Below are positions 19,856 through 31,150 of a stretch of DNA of 64,000 nt, piece by piece. Position numbers and translations under genes: made by a program. How positions within the stretch are numbered: position 1 is the stretch's first letter; each line of letters opens with the position of its first letter. Source of the DNA: Favolaschia claudopus (Eukaryota > Basidiomycota > Agaricomycetes > Agaricales > Mycenaceae); NCBI GenBank assembly GCA_037176885.1, contig JAWWNJ010000072.1, positions 186,001-250,000 of the forward strand. Reading direction: 5' to 3'. The notes below the pieces were generated by a model. The model did no database searches, was not told the origin of the DNA, and was given only the letters and a program-made list of their open reading frames with translations.

Positions 19856-22547
19856 TAGTATCGCTTAGCTCACTTGTAACAAATCCTAACAAATCTTGAC
19901 AACTTGTCACAATTTCCGAAAGTAGGTTTTTCCTGATGACTCCAAGTTGTCAGTATTAAAATAGCAGAGAGATGCGATGGTTGCGGCAAGAGAGGATCCC
20001 GAGTAGATTTGACCGTCAATAAAGCCATAACGCACCGACATCCATCCTTGTAGCTTCCTCGGCACGCTCTCGTGCTCTCCTCGCACTCGGTGCCAGCGCT
20101 GGTCTGGAAGGTGCTTGCGTTAGAGGCTGAGGTTGACAATTTTCACGGGCTCTTTAATGTCTTCTGTTGGTCTTCTGAGTTGACCAAGAGATCGCGGAGA
20201 GATCACACGGAAGCGTTGAAGAAATAGGCGAGGCTACGGGGGTGTGTGGAGTTGGTCTGCAGCATTGTGGAGCGGAGGTTGGAAGACGCGAGACGGCAGC
20301 GGAGCTGTGGTGAGCTGTTTGGCTGGGGACAGATGACGTTGGTGGGGCCTTCGGGTGTTCCCGGAACCACTTGATTGACGTTTGTCCAGAGTCAACCCTC
20401 GATTGTAATACTTATAGATAATTCAGACTCCAAGAGTCGTATCTAAGCAAACGCCAGCGTACTACAGTACGCAAATTCAAATAGTTGAAATTGAGTCCTC
20501 ACATGGCGATGCGAAAGCATCGAATCAGACACAACAACGGCACTGTGCAATCTGCGACACGACGCACGCTGCCATCAACAGCGATCAAATGGTGGTCGGC
20601 GTCGTGTACCACAGCGAGCCAAGAAATGTGAATATCATCATCTAAGCCTATACAAAGCCTGGAAAGTAAGTAATGTATAGGGTTAATATCTACGGTTCGC
20701 CAATAGCGCGTCAATATTCCGGAAAAGAGATTTGATACTTCCGGTATTGCTCCGTATCGAAACGGTATAGATGCTGCGTAACCTGGCGGCGGCTCATCAG
20801 ATTTCATGATACAAAAAGAAGCAATAAATGCCCACCGGCGCCGTCACAGAGTTTAGGTTAGCTCATTCTTACACTCCCTAGACAGCAACCAGAGTCACCT
20901 TCTAGGATTGGCGCCGCAAATTTTGCGCAAATTTTGAGAAGGCTCTAGCCAAAAGATTATTAATTATTACCTGCGGTTCTGCAGGAAGCAAGACAAACTT
21001 GGTTGCCCCAGAATTCATACTACGAAATCCTACTATGATACATTATATTTTGAGCTCCAAGCAGCGCGACATCATCATGTGACCGTGTCGAGATGACGCA
21101 ATTTTCGGTTACTTTCTGTGATGACGAGTAAGTGCCGCCGCTGTTGTGGGCCGAGGCACCTCAAACTGCGCCGTATGGCCCCCGCACTCCTCAAGTCCTC
21201 CTCCAGCGCTTGACACTGCTCCCACAGCGCTTCAAGGGCGTGAAGATCAAGATGCGGCGGAAGACGCCATCCTTTCAAGAAGACTTCACCAACGGCCGAG
21301 GCACCTCAAGCTGCGGCGCCGCTCTGGCCTCTGCACTCCTCAAGTCCTCATGCAGCGCCGTTTACTTCCATCCAGTATTGGATGATTCCCTACTGACCAC
21401 GCTTGTCGTCGCCGTACCCCCTGCCCATCAAGCAGCGCCCCTCAAGCCCGTTGCCGAATCAATACGTCCATCACTCCCACTGTGGCTGGTGCGACCTCTG
21501 GCGAAGTCTTCAAGCTGTATCAAGAGTCTTCGGTGGCGTCCTCAAGCACAAAGTGGGCAGCGGGGGCGCACAGCGCCGAAAGCTTTGCTGGCACTGCGCT
21601 TAGCAACCGGAGTTCCCGGGTCGCTACCCGGCCCGACCCGGGCACCATTCGGGGCCGTGCCGCCGTATTACGCCGTGTAGATTTGTCGAGCGGTGATTTC
21701 ATTGTCGCCACTCGCTCGCCTCCGTGTCCGCGCTCAAGTTCAAGTCGTTCAAGCTCAAATTTAAGCGCCTTTACACGTCAAAGCCTTTTCCTTTCTATTA
21801 CCAAGCTCTGGCCAACGCCAGCCCAGAAGTCCGTGGGCTCGTTTCTTTGCGAAATGGGATGGTGCGCATGCACACTGCAAAGGGACGACATGCGACAGCG
21901 TCGGTGTACTGGTGGACACCGGGGATTTTTACCTGGGAAGAGAGAACTCGACCCAGGTCCCACAGGGTTTTAACCGGAGGTCCCGCCATTCCAACGGCCG
22001 GCCAGTTTTCACCGATTGCCATCGTCTTGTGTGATCAAACCCCTGGAATTTGTGTGTGCTCGGTTGACAATTTGTAGCGATATGTGGAGATAGCCACCTC
22101 TACATTTAACTCTTATTTGTTTTCCGTAAACTCGTTGTTCAGGCATTTGGACCACGCGAGTATAAATTATAATATATCCCCCGTTGATATCCGGGATTTT
22201 TCGGCCGCCCACCTCTTACTTGCTCCCCCCTTTTGTCTGAGGTTCCCGAAAAGTGGATGGCTGTGCAATGTGCCTACTCTCCCACGGGTACGCCATCAAT
22301 ACGTGATGTTAAACAGAACAATCAGGGGAAACTGCAGTAAAGAAATACTCTCAGCCAAGGGCTGGCATCAATAGAAAATTAAGTATAAGGAGTCCTCCCG
22401 ACCTTCGAAGAAACCACAAAGGCAGGAATACTACCAAGTTCGGTCCACACGGTTCCGAGTCCCTGCCAGAAAAAAATCACCATTAGCTTGGGCAGCAGTC
22501 AAAATTGCACAAAATTCCTGAATTCAGCTCTATGGTAGCAGGTTTTA
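19856..22547. other. 2.7 kb without a recognisable gene
   Basis: Several open frames (20499-20807 minus, 21132-21680 plus, 21482-21973 plus) carry no motif I recognise. A degenerate internal duplication exists: GGCCGAGGCACCTCAA..CTGCGC..CTCCTCAAGTCCTC at about 21150-21215 recurs at 21293-21358. A GC-rich dyad (CCCGGGTCGCTACCCGGCCC) lies at 21615-21645. The rest looks like anonymous, partly GC-rich sequence. Confidence 0.4.
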
Positions 22548-23215
22548 CAGTGGCTGCAGAAAACAATGCAACAAGGCGTTTCGAGTCATTGACGTGGTCT
22601 CTGGGCTCAAACAAAGTGCAGGACATGAAATCTGAGTGAAATGAAAATTTTTGAGCGAACGACCCAATTACCATATATGGTAATCGAGCCACAGTCAATT
22701 TTTTCATGTGTTTTTTTATACTGTACTTTTCAGCGGTGAACCCTACAGGAAAATAAGCATCATAGGATGAAAGTACTCCTAAAGACGATCTCAGTCATAT
22801 CTGACTTTACTTAGTTTGCTGCCGATTTGAGCCCGTAATAGTTGCTGTAAGATGGCCATTTTGGCCGAAAAATGCCAGATTTATTCAAAAAATGACCAAA
22901 ATGACCATCTTCAAGCAGCCATTGCGGGTCCAAAACTGTAGGAATCTAGGTAAAGTAACATATGACTGAGGTCGTATTTGCGAGTACTTTTGACCTATGA
23001 AGACCGTTTCTCGGTGGGGTGTATGTAGCACTGAAAAGTGCCCTGTTAATAAATCCCTTAAAAAATTCATTACAATCGAATTACTATATATGGTCGTGGG
23101 GTAAGTTGCCTAAAAAAGTCATTTCACCCGTATTCCATGTCCAGAACTTTGTTTGCGTCAAAAGACACACTGAATGCCCCAGAACCGCTTGGTGCAGTTT
23201 TAATGGCGGCCACTG
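22548..23215. mobile_element. Full-length fold-back element 1 (668 bp)
   Basis: The whole element is an imperfect palindrome. It starts CAGTGGCTGCAG and ends in the complementary GCGGCCACTG, flanked by TA (22546-22547, 23216-23217). The arms pair along almost their entire length, for example CAAACAAAGT..GGACATG near 22607-22626 with the complement near 23140-23160, and ATAGGATGAAAGTACT near 22764 with its mate near 22987. Related to 31151-31835. The transcript could form a long hairpin. Confidence 0.85.
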
Positions 23216-23536
23216 TACCAGGACTGCGGCACTAAGACAAGAAGTATGGCTTGAGTTGTGTATGTAAGGCTGATTTAAATTGAATTTAAAGACGAAACTC
23301 TGCGTTTGCTTTGCCTCTCAATTTCTGTGCAGGCTGGACGGAATTAGCGCAAGCTCCCCCTTTTCTCTAAGCCGGGAACCGGCATTACAATACATAGTTA
23401 TAAAAGCTGTCGAGATAGTTATCGTACCTTACTGCTGCTTTTTACTCGCACTTCGTACACGCTCGCTCAATCTACATTGTTCAAGTTCTGTGTGCTGTGC
23501 GACGGGAGTCACCCAACTTTACACTTTTTTGAACTC
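23216..23536. other. No recognisable feature
   Basis: About 320 bp between the fold-back element and the TACTCGG repeat; no motif or repeat seen. Confidence 0.4.
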
Positions 23537-23942
23537 TACTCGGGGTGACCAAAAGTAACCGGGATCGGAAATTGCGTGTTTTCAGCCAGATTTTGTGGGT
23601 GACTGCGGGGCAAATGAACTCTATTGGCAGTGTATGAACATATACCATTGCATACCAAGCAGGCAAAAGGCTGCATAGTCTCTTTGTCCTATTATTACAC
23701 ATTCTTTTATGTATGCTTTGAGGCGGGAAATTAGTGTGCCGAGTTGCCTCTCTCACTGTCAATGAACAACGGGAAACACCTGGCAACCTTAGATATCGGA
23801 TTTGTAGACTATTGGGATACTGAGCACTTCTTTGAGGTCTCACTGGCCTGAAATTCCGGCATCTCTCCTTCAGAGAGCGCAAACATGTCCGAATTTGTCC
23901 AATTTCAAAGATTGATTCACCAAGACAAAACAAAACATTACA
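23537..23942 (+). repeat. Dispersed TACTCGG-headed repeat, copy B
   Basis: It starts TACTCGGGGTGACCAAAAGT and is collinear with 6980-7379. Shared landmarks include TTGTCCTATTATTACACATT and ACAACGGGAAACACCTGGCA. It has the same orientation as copy A. Confidence 0.8.
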
Positions 23943-23989
23943 TGCCATGCCCATACCATGGAAGCCGTAGAAAAAATAATTTAGAGGAG

Positions 23990-24610
23990 CCCTGTAATTG
24001 AAGTTGTTTGAGTTTCGAAATTCCTCTCGCAAAAGCGAAATTCCGGCCAAACAATCAGACAACTCCGAAATTGATTTTTCCAACACAGCAAGAAAATTTT
24101 CTCACAGAAATACCTCCCACCCAGGGTGTACCTCTGGTAAAACTATTGAGATTTGGAACTTGGATGAAGCAGAACGGTGCAGCCATTCTTGAGATATCGC
24201 GCTTGCAAGTTTGCCAAAATTGCAAAACAGCCAAAAGTGGCCAACTTCAGAGCGCGATATCTCAACAACGGCTGCACCGTTTGACTTTATTCAAGTTGTA
24301 GAGTCAATCAATTTTGATGGCGCTACAAGCCAGTCCAAACTATCATTCGAACAAAAGAAGTCCCGTTGACTTACAAAATTGAGGTTTTGAGCTATAAGAT
24401 TGTTTGGCCATTTTCGGCCAGACATCAATCATTTTTGATCTTGGTGATGGTCAGTAATTTGTTGCAGGTGAAGCTTACATACACCCAGCACCTGGAATCA
24501 TACAAAAAAGGTGCAAAGACGGCCGAGATCGGTTAAAGAACAGACCGTACCTAGAATCATACAAAGACGGCCGAGATCAGTCAAAGAACAGACCGTCCAT
24601 GACTGTTTCT
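23990..24610 (+). repeat. GATATCGCGC dyad element, copy A
   Basis: This ~620-bp repeat is centred on a dyad: TTGAGATATCGCGCTTG at about 24189-24205 faces AGAGCGCGATATCTCAA at about 24249-24265, each flanked by GGTGCAGCC or its complement. It matches 35618-36290 in opposite orientation. Its right part has a ~50-bp tandem duplication (AAAGACGGCCGAGATC..AAAGAACAGACCGT, twice between 24510 and 24600) that copy B lacks. Confidence 0.8.
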
Positions 24611-24789
24611 CACCACGAGTAAAATAATTTCTTCTTCTCGTTCTATTCGTGCAAGATCGCATTCTGCACCTTCTTTCGACGCTCTCGCTGATCTTGAGAG
24701 ATCGACGCCGCTTAGCTATGTTCCTATGCAAAGACAACCAGCAAGCAAAAGAACAAGTCCTGTTGCGAATACTCCCAGCAACTAATGTT

Positions 24790-24929
24790 ACCGCGACTTG
24801 GACTCAAGTCTCCCAAGTCGACTTACTCAAGTCGACAGGAGTCGAGTCAAGTCGGCTTACTAAGTCTGACTTCACCGGACTCGAGTTCAGCGTGAGTCGA
24901 CTTGAAGTCACTTGAGTAGACTCACGCCG
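24790..24929. repeat. GACTC/AAGTC palindromic repeat
   Basis: This is a dense array of AAGTCGACTT, GACTCAAGT and GAGTCGAGTC motifs. The left end (CGCGACTTGGACTCAAGT) and the inverse of the right end (GCGTGAGTCTACTCAAGT) match with gaps, so it may be a ~140-bp non-autonomous element. Arrays of this type are often subterminal repeats of hAT elements. A similar array lies at 30689-30776. Confidence 0.55.
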
Positions 24930-25085
24930 GGATAAATAATGAATTTCTTGTAATAGTGTAAAGAACTTTGTTTGCGGTCGATTGAAAGTGTTCAGACACG
25001 TTTAAAATTGGTTACTGGTACTGAATCCGGATTGACGGGAAGAAAACTGATTGGACGATGAAATACGGTGAACCAAAGGGATTTT

Positions 25086-25612
25086 CTACCAATATTCTGC
25101 TTCAACGAGATCCGGGATGTCCTCGGACTCGGAATCGGAGTCCTCGAGGCCATGGTTTGTGGTATATGTTATGCAGTAGGCGTAGTACATTGCCTTCCCA
25201 GAGGGAGGCGACCAGATATCACAAGAGAGATTTGTTGAAGCTGAAGGCGGGTGGTGAGTGGTCCAAGAAGTCGTAGAAGCACGGGAAGCTGCTTCAAAAG
25301 CGGCGCGCTGAACGAGGAGACGATGTAGACTGTCGCAGAGTTGCTGTGTTTGATGTGAGTGATGTCATTGTTTGCGATCAGTGCTGAGGGGAAACTTACG
25401 TCAATCTGGAGCTCCGCACTCTCCCTCATCAACTGAATCTGGTCGGTGGAGACCTCGACCACAGCAATCTCATCTAGGAGGCGCTTATCGACGGCCAATA
25501 CGAGACTAAGGAGCCGTTGTATGTTTGGCTGTAGGTTCCGCCCCACACATCTTCGACGGAGCCAGCATTCGAATGAGACGCTCAGGGGCGGTAGCTTTGG
25601 TATGGTACTCAT
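25086..25612 (-). CDS. Unrecognised two-exon gene, 156 residues
   Basis: On the minus strand an ATG at 25612 opens exon 1 (25400-25612, 71 codons). A 56-bp intron follows with GTAAGT donor and CACAG acceptor (25344-25399). It is in phase 0 and joins exon 2 (25086-25343) that runs 85 codons to TAG. Exon 1 includes LAVDKRLLDEIAVVEVSTDQ and LMRESAELQI, which look helical. Exon 2 starts QLCDSLHRLLVQRAAFEAAS (helical, coiled-coil-like), then a Thr/Ser/Pro-rich part, and ends acidic (EDSDSESEDIPDLVEAEYW). The canonical splice sites and acidic C-terminus support a real gene. I do not recognise the family. It could also be a host gene remnant, as the region is bounded by repeats. Confidence 0.45.
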
Positions 25613-26208
25613 AAATCTCCGGGAGGAACACTACGACAGAAGAATAAGACTGGGTTTCAAATCTGTACTTCAACGGAACTCACCGCATTGTCAACCACAA
25701 TGTATGGTACTGGCGGTGCTCGCATCGAAGTTCTCGGCAACTGGTTGTGTGCGCTCGGTTTACAATTGGAAGGCTCTTGGTAGCGTTGCAACCTGCACAG
25801 TATGTCTATATGCTACTTACAAGCCGAATGGAAGCATCTTTTCATTATCTTCGGCGCCCTTGGTCTCATCTCTCAGTGCCTGATTCTGCCTTGGTTTCGC
25901 CGCATTAATCTCTCTTCACCAACTCTAAAGTTTCCGGGATTGAAGTCTAGCCAGTCATTACCGCTTCCAAATTCCTTTTTTTTTTTTCACTCTGTCATTT
26001 TCCCCCGAACTTCGGCTGCTCAGATTCCAGAAGATCCTGACGAAGTCAGATTCCGCACGTCAAACACTTAATTTCGAGCTTTCCTTGGGGTAATTACTCA
26101 TTTCTGGCAGCTTGCCGAGTGCCCTGAGATGCGCCTGTTCGGAAATGTGTTCATAAATTCAGCCTTTGCGCATCCAACATGTAATTTCGCAGTTTCTTTG
26201 GGTAAATT
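25613..26208. other. No supported gene
   Basis: A plus-strand frame (25446-25883) overlaps the minus-strand gene and has no motif. A run of T (25977-25988) and anonymous sequence follow up to the MITE at 26209. Confidence 0.35.
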
Positions 26209-26659
26209 AGAGAGTTTGCGGTGAGCCGCCAGAAGCCACCTGGTGGCTCCAACGGCATGCGGATTGGAGCGGCTACTTCATGTGGCGGCTCGTTCAGCGG
26301 CTCGTCGCGCGCGGTCCTTAGCACAATTTCGAGGTTGGGTACCTTGTATATTTGACTATACCTTCAGCCAATGAGAGTTCGTTGTCCAAACGTGCATAAT
26401 TGTTTTGAATTGAAGCAATTTCCAGCGTCAACCGAAGTCTTCGGCTCAAATGTGCGATAGCGTCAGATTTTCGGGTCCAATTTTCTTCGTTTGTGTATGG
26501 CTCAAGATATAGATGACTAAGTACTAAGAATGGACTCGCAAAACCAAATTTGAACCAGTCTTACCAGCCGCCAAAGGAGCCGCCAGACAGCATAGCCGCT
26601 CCAATCCGCATGCCATTAGAGCCGCCAGGTGGCTTCTGGCGGCTCACCGCAAACTCTCT
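26209..26659. mobile_element. MITE, 451 bp, AGAGAGTTTGCGGTGAG ends
   Basis: Inverted ends of at least 70 bp start AGAGAGTTTGCGGTGAGCCG, include GAAGCCACCTGGTGGCT and extend to CATGCGGATTGGAGCGGCT. The flanks ATT on both sides suggest a 3-bp duplication. The termini resemble the 197-bp element at 18577. It lies 34 bp upstream of the TATA box of the hAT transposase gene, so it could supply or alter upstream control sequence. Confidence 0.85.
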
Positions 26660-26692
26660 ATTGTCTTGTTTTGTTCACCTGCTCTCGCGAAC

Positions 26693-26700
26693 TATATAAA
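26693..26700 (+). promoter_or_regulatory. TATA box of the hAT transposase gene
   Basis: TATATAAA is followed by GACTCGACCGACATTAAACA. It is the best TATA motif in front of the transposase coding region, whose first coding exon begins one to five hundred bases downstream. Confidence 0.5.
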
Positions 26701-26825
26701 GACTCGACCGACATTAAACACAGCTGCCTTACTAATTATTCCGCATTTACTGACTAGGCTTCGGATAGAGAACAGGAAAATACCAGCCAATCGTTGCCTG
26801 CAAGGACTCGAATAACACTCCAGTT

Positions 26826-29800
26826 GATGATCCTCCTGCAGCCTCTAGTCGGTCCAGGCGCATTGCCTCCCAGCCTGTAGGGGCAGATTCTGGTGCTGCT
26901 GGTGCCTCAAGGACGACTCGAGCTGGGAGTTCTGGACAACAAAATCAGAGCCGAACATTACCATCGTTCAAACTCTTGTCGCTCACTCACGAACTCACCA
27001 ACCAATAGTGACAACGGGTCCTCCACGGCCAACACCTCATTCTACACGGGCACCGTCGTCTGGTACGAATATTGAAACAGATTATTGCTACTTCTAAATG
27101 CTGACTTCGAGTTAATCTTCACCAGGGCCGCCTTCAATGCTTGGGATCATTCCTGAGACGGTATGTTTTTTTGGAATTGAATGTGTCAGTGTATCTTATC
27201 CCACAACAGCCAACCGTGGCAGGGACTCAATCAAGTCCAATGTCATATCATCCGCCACAAGGCCGTCCTGCTCAGACTCCGGCTCGACGGGTAGCCGATC
27301 GTTTGCTGACTGAGCTTGGAAATCGGTCCGCAATTGCGAGCCCGGGTCTTCGACAACCAGTTTTCAATTCTTCAGACTCTGACGACTCGGACCCCAAATT
27401 TCCAGTTCTTGCTGTGCGCCGACCACTTGCTAGGGCCCCTGGTCGTGCCTCTGTGTCTTCTGGCTTGGTGAGCCCCGAGTTTAGTCTCAATTCTGACGAC
27501 GACGACGAGTCTTCGGGTTTTGATGAACCTGGGCCTGTGAATCGGCCTGCACCGGCTGCCTCCCACCCTTCGCGCTATGCACCTATACCACGAATAACGG
27601 CTACTGCTGTTCCCCCTACTGCTGCTCCTCCTCCCACGCGGCGCCGCCGAGAGAACCCTCTCAACCATTCAACGGTGGATGCCGAAGGGTATACTTGGTT
27701 GAATGAAGATAGCCTTGTGCACATGAAGACCGACGATACGGCTGATTGCAAGTACTTTTATGGTCGAAGTACCACAGACTTGACTTGGAAGTGTCGCATT
27801 TGCCCGTGAGTACACACCGCTTTCAACAATATTGAACAGGGAAACTGACTCGATTGTAGAAAGGTGTATGCGGGTGGCTCTAGTGTCACAACACGGCGGA
27901 AACATCTTGAAGGTATTGTCTCAGGATCACTGCTTCCATTTTTACTCACTCTGAATATTGCAGCTCACACGCCTGAGTATCTCGGGATTATCACCAAGCA
28001 CGGCTTAACCAACAAACTCCCCTCAGAACGGCTGAGACTGCGACTCGAGGAGCGTGCTGTTGCAATGCAGAGAATTCCTTTCTCCCCAGCAGGGTTCACT
28101 CAGCAGCTGATAAAGGTTATCGTTGGGAATGATCTATGTAGTGCGTGTCATTCACTCTGATTATGGCGCCTCATTAATAGCTTTCAAGTCGATCAATCTT
28201 ATAGAGAATCGGGACTTTCGAGACCTTTTACTCCAGTTGCGCGAGACCCTCAATGATGAGGACATCCAGCATCGCACGCTTCTCAGGGACACCATTATCG
28301 ACACATGGCAACTCTATTATGTCGAGCTCAAATCTGCTCTTCAGGTGCGCAATGTCAGGCTTTCGGCTTTAAGTCTAATTTTAATCAACTCTCTAGGCAT
28401 CGCTCGGAAAAATTAGTTTCACCGCCGACATTTGGAGCAGTCAGGGCTTGCATCCATATCTTGCTGTTACTGCCCATTGGCTTGCGGAAAAACCTCCTGA
28501 TCAGCAGATTGTTCTTCGCCAGGCATTGCTGGCATTTCGACGGGTTCGTGGTGCACACAGCGGGCATCGAATGGCGCGAATTTTATTTGATATCTTGGAC
28601 AATGCCGGTATATTGGAGAAGGTGAATCATGATTGTTATATTATGTCTGCGTACTGACCGCATAAAGATTGGGCACTTTACTTTGGATAATGCGTCAAAC
28701 AATGCTTCAACAATGACAGCACTTGCTAAATTGCTTCTTGACGCGGGTGTCCTGATCGATGCGAAGCAAAATTATATTCGTTGCTTTGCACACGTCATTA
28801 ACCTGTGTGCTCAAGCGTCCATCAAAGCCATGGAGAAAGACGACAACGATCCTTATTTCTCAGACACGGCTACATCGGAAGCTACGGAAACCGAAGAAGA
28901 AGACTCCGATGCCCCCCGGGCCCGTGGTCGAGTTCATCCTCGTCGCACTTGCACAACTCGCAAGGCGGGTCCAATTCGTCGGGCGCGGAAAACTGTCGCG
29001 TTCATTCGTAAATCTGGCCAGCGGCGCGATGAGCTTCAAGAGATTATTTCTGATGGGAACCGGTATCGGCACTGGCTGTCGCCCCAGGATGGAGATCCGC
29101 CGCGCCAGCTGGCATTGATTACTGTACTGCCTGATGTGAGAACTCGTTGGGACTCGGTTTTCTTTATGCTGCGGCGTCTTCGGTATCTACAAGATGTGAG
29201 TTGATCAATCTCATGTCATTCAAGCTCAACTAAATGTTTTTGCAGCCGATAATCAGTTTTTTCGGCAAAAACTGGCACGCGTCCCGGATGCGCCACAAGT
29301 TGGAGGCACACCACTGGGAACGACTTGAGTTGATGGAGTTGATACTCGGCCGATCATTTGTAAGTTGGGCGTGTTAAACTCACTTCTGTTTTAGCAGCCA
29401 CATAGTGTTCAAACAGCGATGTCTGCTGAGAATATGCCGATCTTGGCAGGTGCTATCCCTGCTTTTGAGGTTTTCATGGAGAATTGGAAGGCGATGCGAA
29501 ACGATGTTGATTTACAGAGCGAGAACATTAAGAAATTCATCGACCCTGGGCTAGCAATTGCTAATAAGTACTATGGGCGCATGGATGATACTGATGCATA
29601 TATAATTGCGATGTGTACGTGCCGATACCTCTTTCAATAATTGCTCACTTTTTGACAGTTATCAATCCCTGTATTCGGTTTGAGTGGATCAAGAAGAACT
29701 GGACTCCCGAGGAACGGGATGAGGCAAAACGAATTGTTATTGCGAACGTTCGTCATTCTCAATTGCTTTCGGTGACAGGCAAATATCTTATTTATCTCCG

Positions 29801-30540
29801 CTCTGAAAGCTTCAATTGTATCACGACGCTGCGGACTCCGGCTCAAGTTCACCAGCGGATTCCGGATCCGACTCCCATCCAGCATCCCGGCCTCACTCTC
29901 GATCGCGATCTCGATCAAACACACCGGCAGCTCCTACTACCACCAAAATAGCGCGTGTAGCAGGCCGATATCGTAACACCACACAATCTCTGGAGTTTTC
30001 TGCCGCTGCCGGCAGTTCTCGTGCTGCTGCGACATCCACTCGCTCTGTCGAACAAGAGTTCACGCACTATGTCAACAGCGAAATCTCCGCTCGTGCAACG
30101 ACGGATATGCTTGGTTTTTGGGCGGTATGCTTCTGAAGTTATCTTTTAGCACATTAATTAATATTGTTTTAGAACCATGGACGCACTGTATGGCCGAAGA
30201 TTTACCAACTCTTTCTGGACTATGCACCAATTCAGGCCACATCAGTACCATCCGAGAGAGTTTTCTCATCATCGGCTCAGACAGACACCAGACGGCGCAA
30301 TCGTATTAGTCTGATACTCATGAAGCTTTGCAAATGCTGAAATTTAACTTCAAAAAATCCCGCCTCAATTTCACCTCAGGCTGGGCAGCGGAAGCAGCCC
30401 CGGATGACAACGAAGATTGGCTCCGAGAACTTGCTGCCTCTATCGACCCGACACTGCTCGTCGAGAGATCCGAGACAGTTTTGAGCTTGCCGACAGCGGC
30501 TGGGGCGAGGGAATGCCCGAGGATATTTGATGGCTGCCGT
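26826..30540 (+). pseudogene. hAT-family transposase, multi-exon, lightly broken
   Basis: A DNA cut-and-paste transposase. Exons in order show: a disordered Ser/Pro/Asp-rich N-terminus (27210-27690); a BED-type zinc finger WKCRICP plus VYAGG..TTRRKHLEAH (27790-27970, split by introns of ~60 bp); FTADIWSSQGLHPYLAV with the first catalytic Asp (28410-28470); IGHFTLDNASNNASTM with the second Asp (28670-28720); HVINLCAQA; RTRWDSVFFMLRRLRYL; ENMPILAGAIPAFEVFMENW (29430-29490); and the C-terminal dimerisation motif WPKIYQLFLDYAPIQATSVP then SERVFSSS..TDTRRRNRIS (30190-30310). Most introns have clean GT-AG borders. A one-base deletion near 30319 shifts the conserved EALQMLKF tail out of frame, and the stretch near 29255-29290 is also doubtful. 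I could not define TIRs or an 8-bp duplication. Confidence 0.8.
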
Positions 30541-30688
30541 TATACTGATCACTATGCTTTTATACGTGTTTCTCTTTGTTCTCTCCTATGCAACGTGTAC
30601 CCGTATGCTCTACCATTGTTCTATAGCTACCCTCTTATACTATGTGCTCAGACTCCATAGACTTCGCAGACCACAAGGAACTCGGAGT

Positions 30689-30776
30689 GACTCAATCAAC
30701 CGCAAGTCGAGTCGAGTCGAGTCGATTCTTCAACTCAAGCCGACTCGTCGAGTCTAGACTCGACTTGCGAGTCACG
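30689..30776. repeat. GAGTC palindromic repeat
   Basis: GTGACTC..GCAAGTCGAGTCGAGTC faces GACTCGACTTGCGAGTCAC, with GTCGAGTCTAGACTCGAC in the centre right. It is similar to 24790-24929 and lies 150 bp after the hAT gene, so it may be a subterminal repeat of that element, but no matching outer ends were found. Confidence 0.55.
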
Positions 30777-31150
30777 ACAACATTACCAGCAACCGCTACA
30801 AACCTACCGTGGAGGAAGTCGTCGACGAAGACGATCCTTCCCATCCGAATGCTCAACGACATTCTCGCAACACGCAAGACCCCTCGGTGAGTACATAAGC
30901 CTCTGAGTCGTCGACGCTATCATTCTCCAAGTCCCGTTGGGAAGGTTTCATCCGTCGAGAACGGTGAACTGTTGCCGGTGAAAACTTCGCCGAAAGCGCC
31001 TCGCAGTAATGCTAGCGCTCATTCTGGGTCCTATGTATGGGCTGGGTCACAACCAATGGCACCCAATACCGATGTCGATGCGCTTTGGCTTTGCCTCATG
31101 CTCCCAGCACTCTTGAACGGCGGAGCTCTTATTCCATGAATTTCCCGTTA
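30777..31150. other. No recognisable feature
   Basis: About 370 bp; short plus-strand frames include RKSSTKTILPIRMLNDILAT, with no motif recognised. Confidence 0.35.

Noticed and set aside
21132..21680. 182-codon plus-strand frame with an internal duplication
   Set aside because: The repeated part is read in different frames in the two copies and no domain is visible; treated as anonymous duplicated sequence.
24790..30776. GACTC/GAGTC arrays as the two ends of one 6-kb hAT element
   Set aside because: Each array is palindromic in itself, the outer edges match only loosely, and no 8-bp duplication was found; the link is left open.
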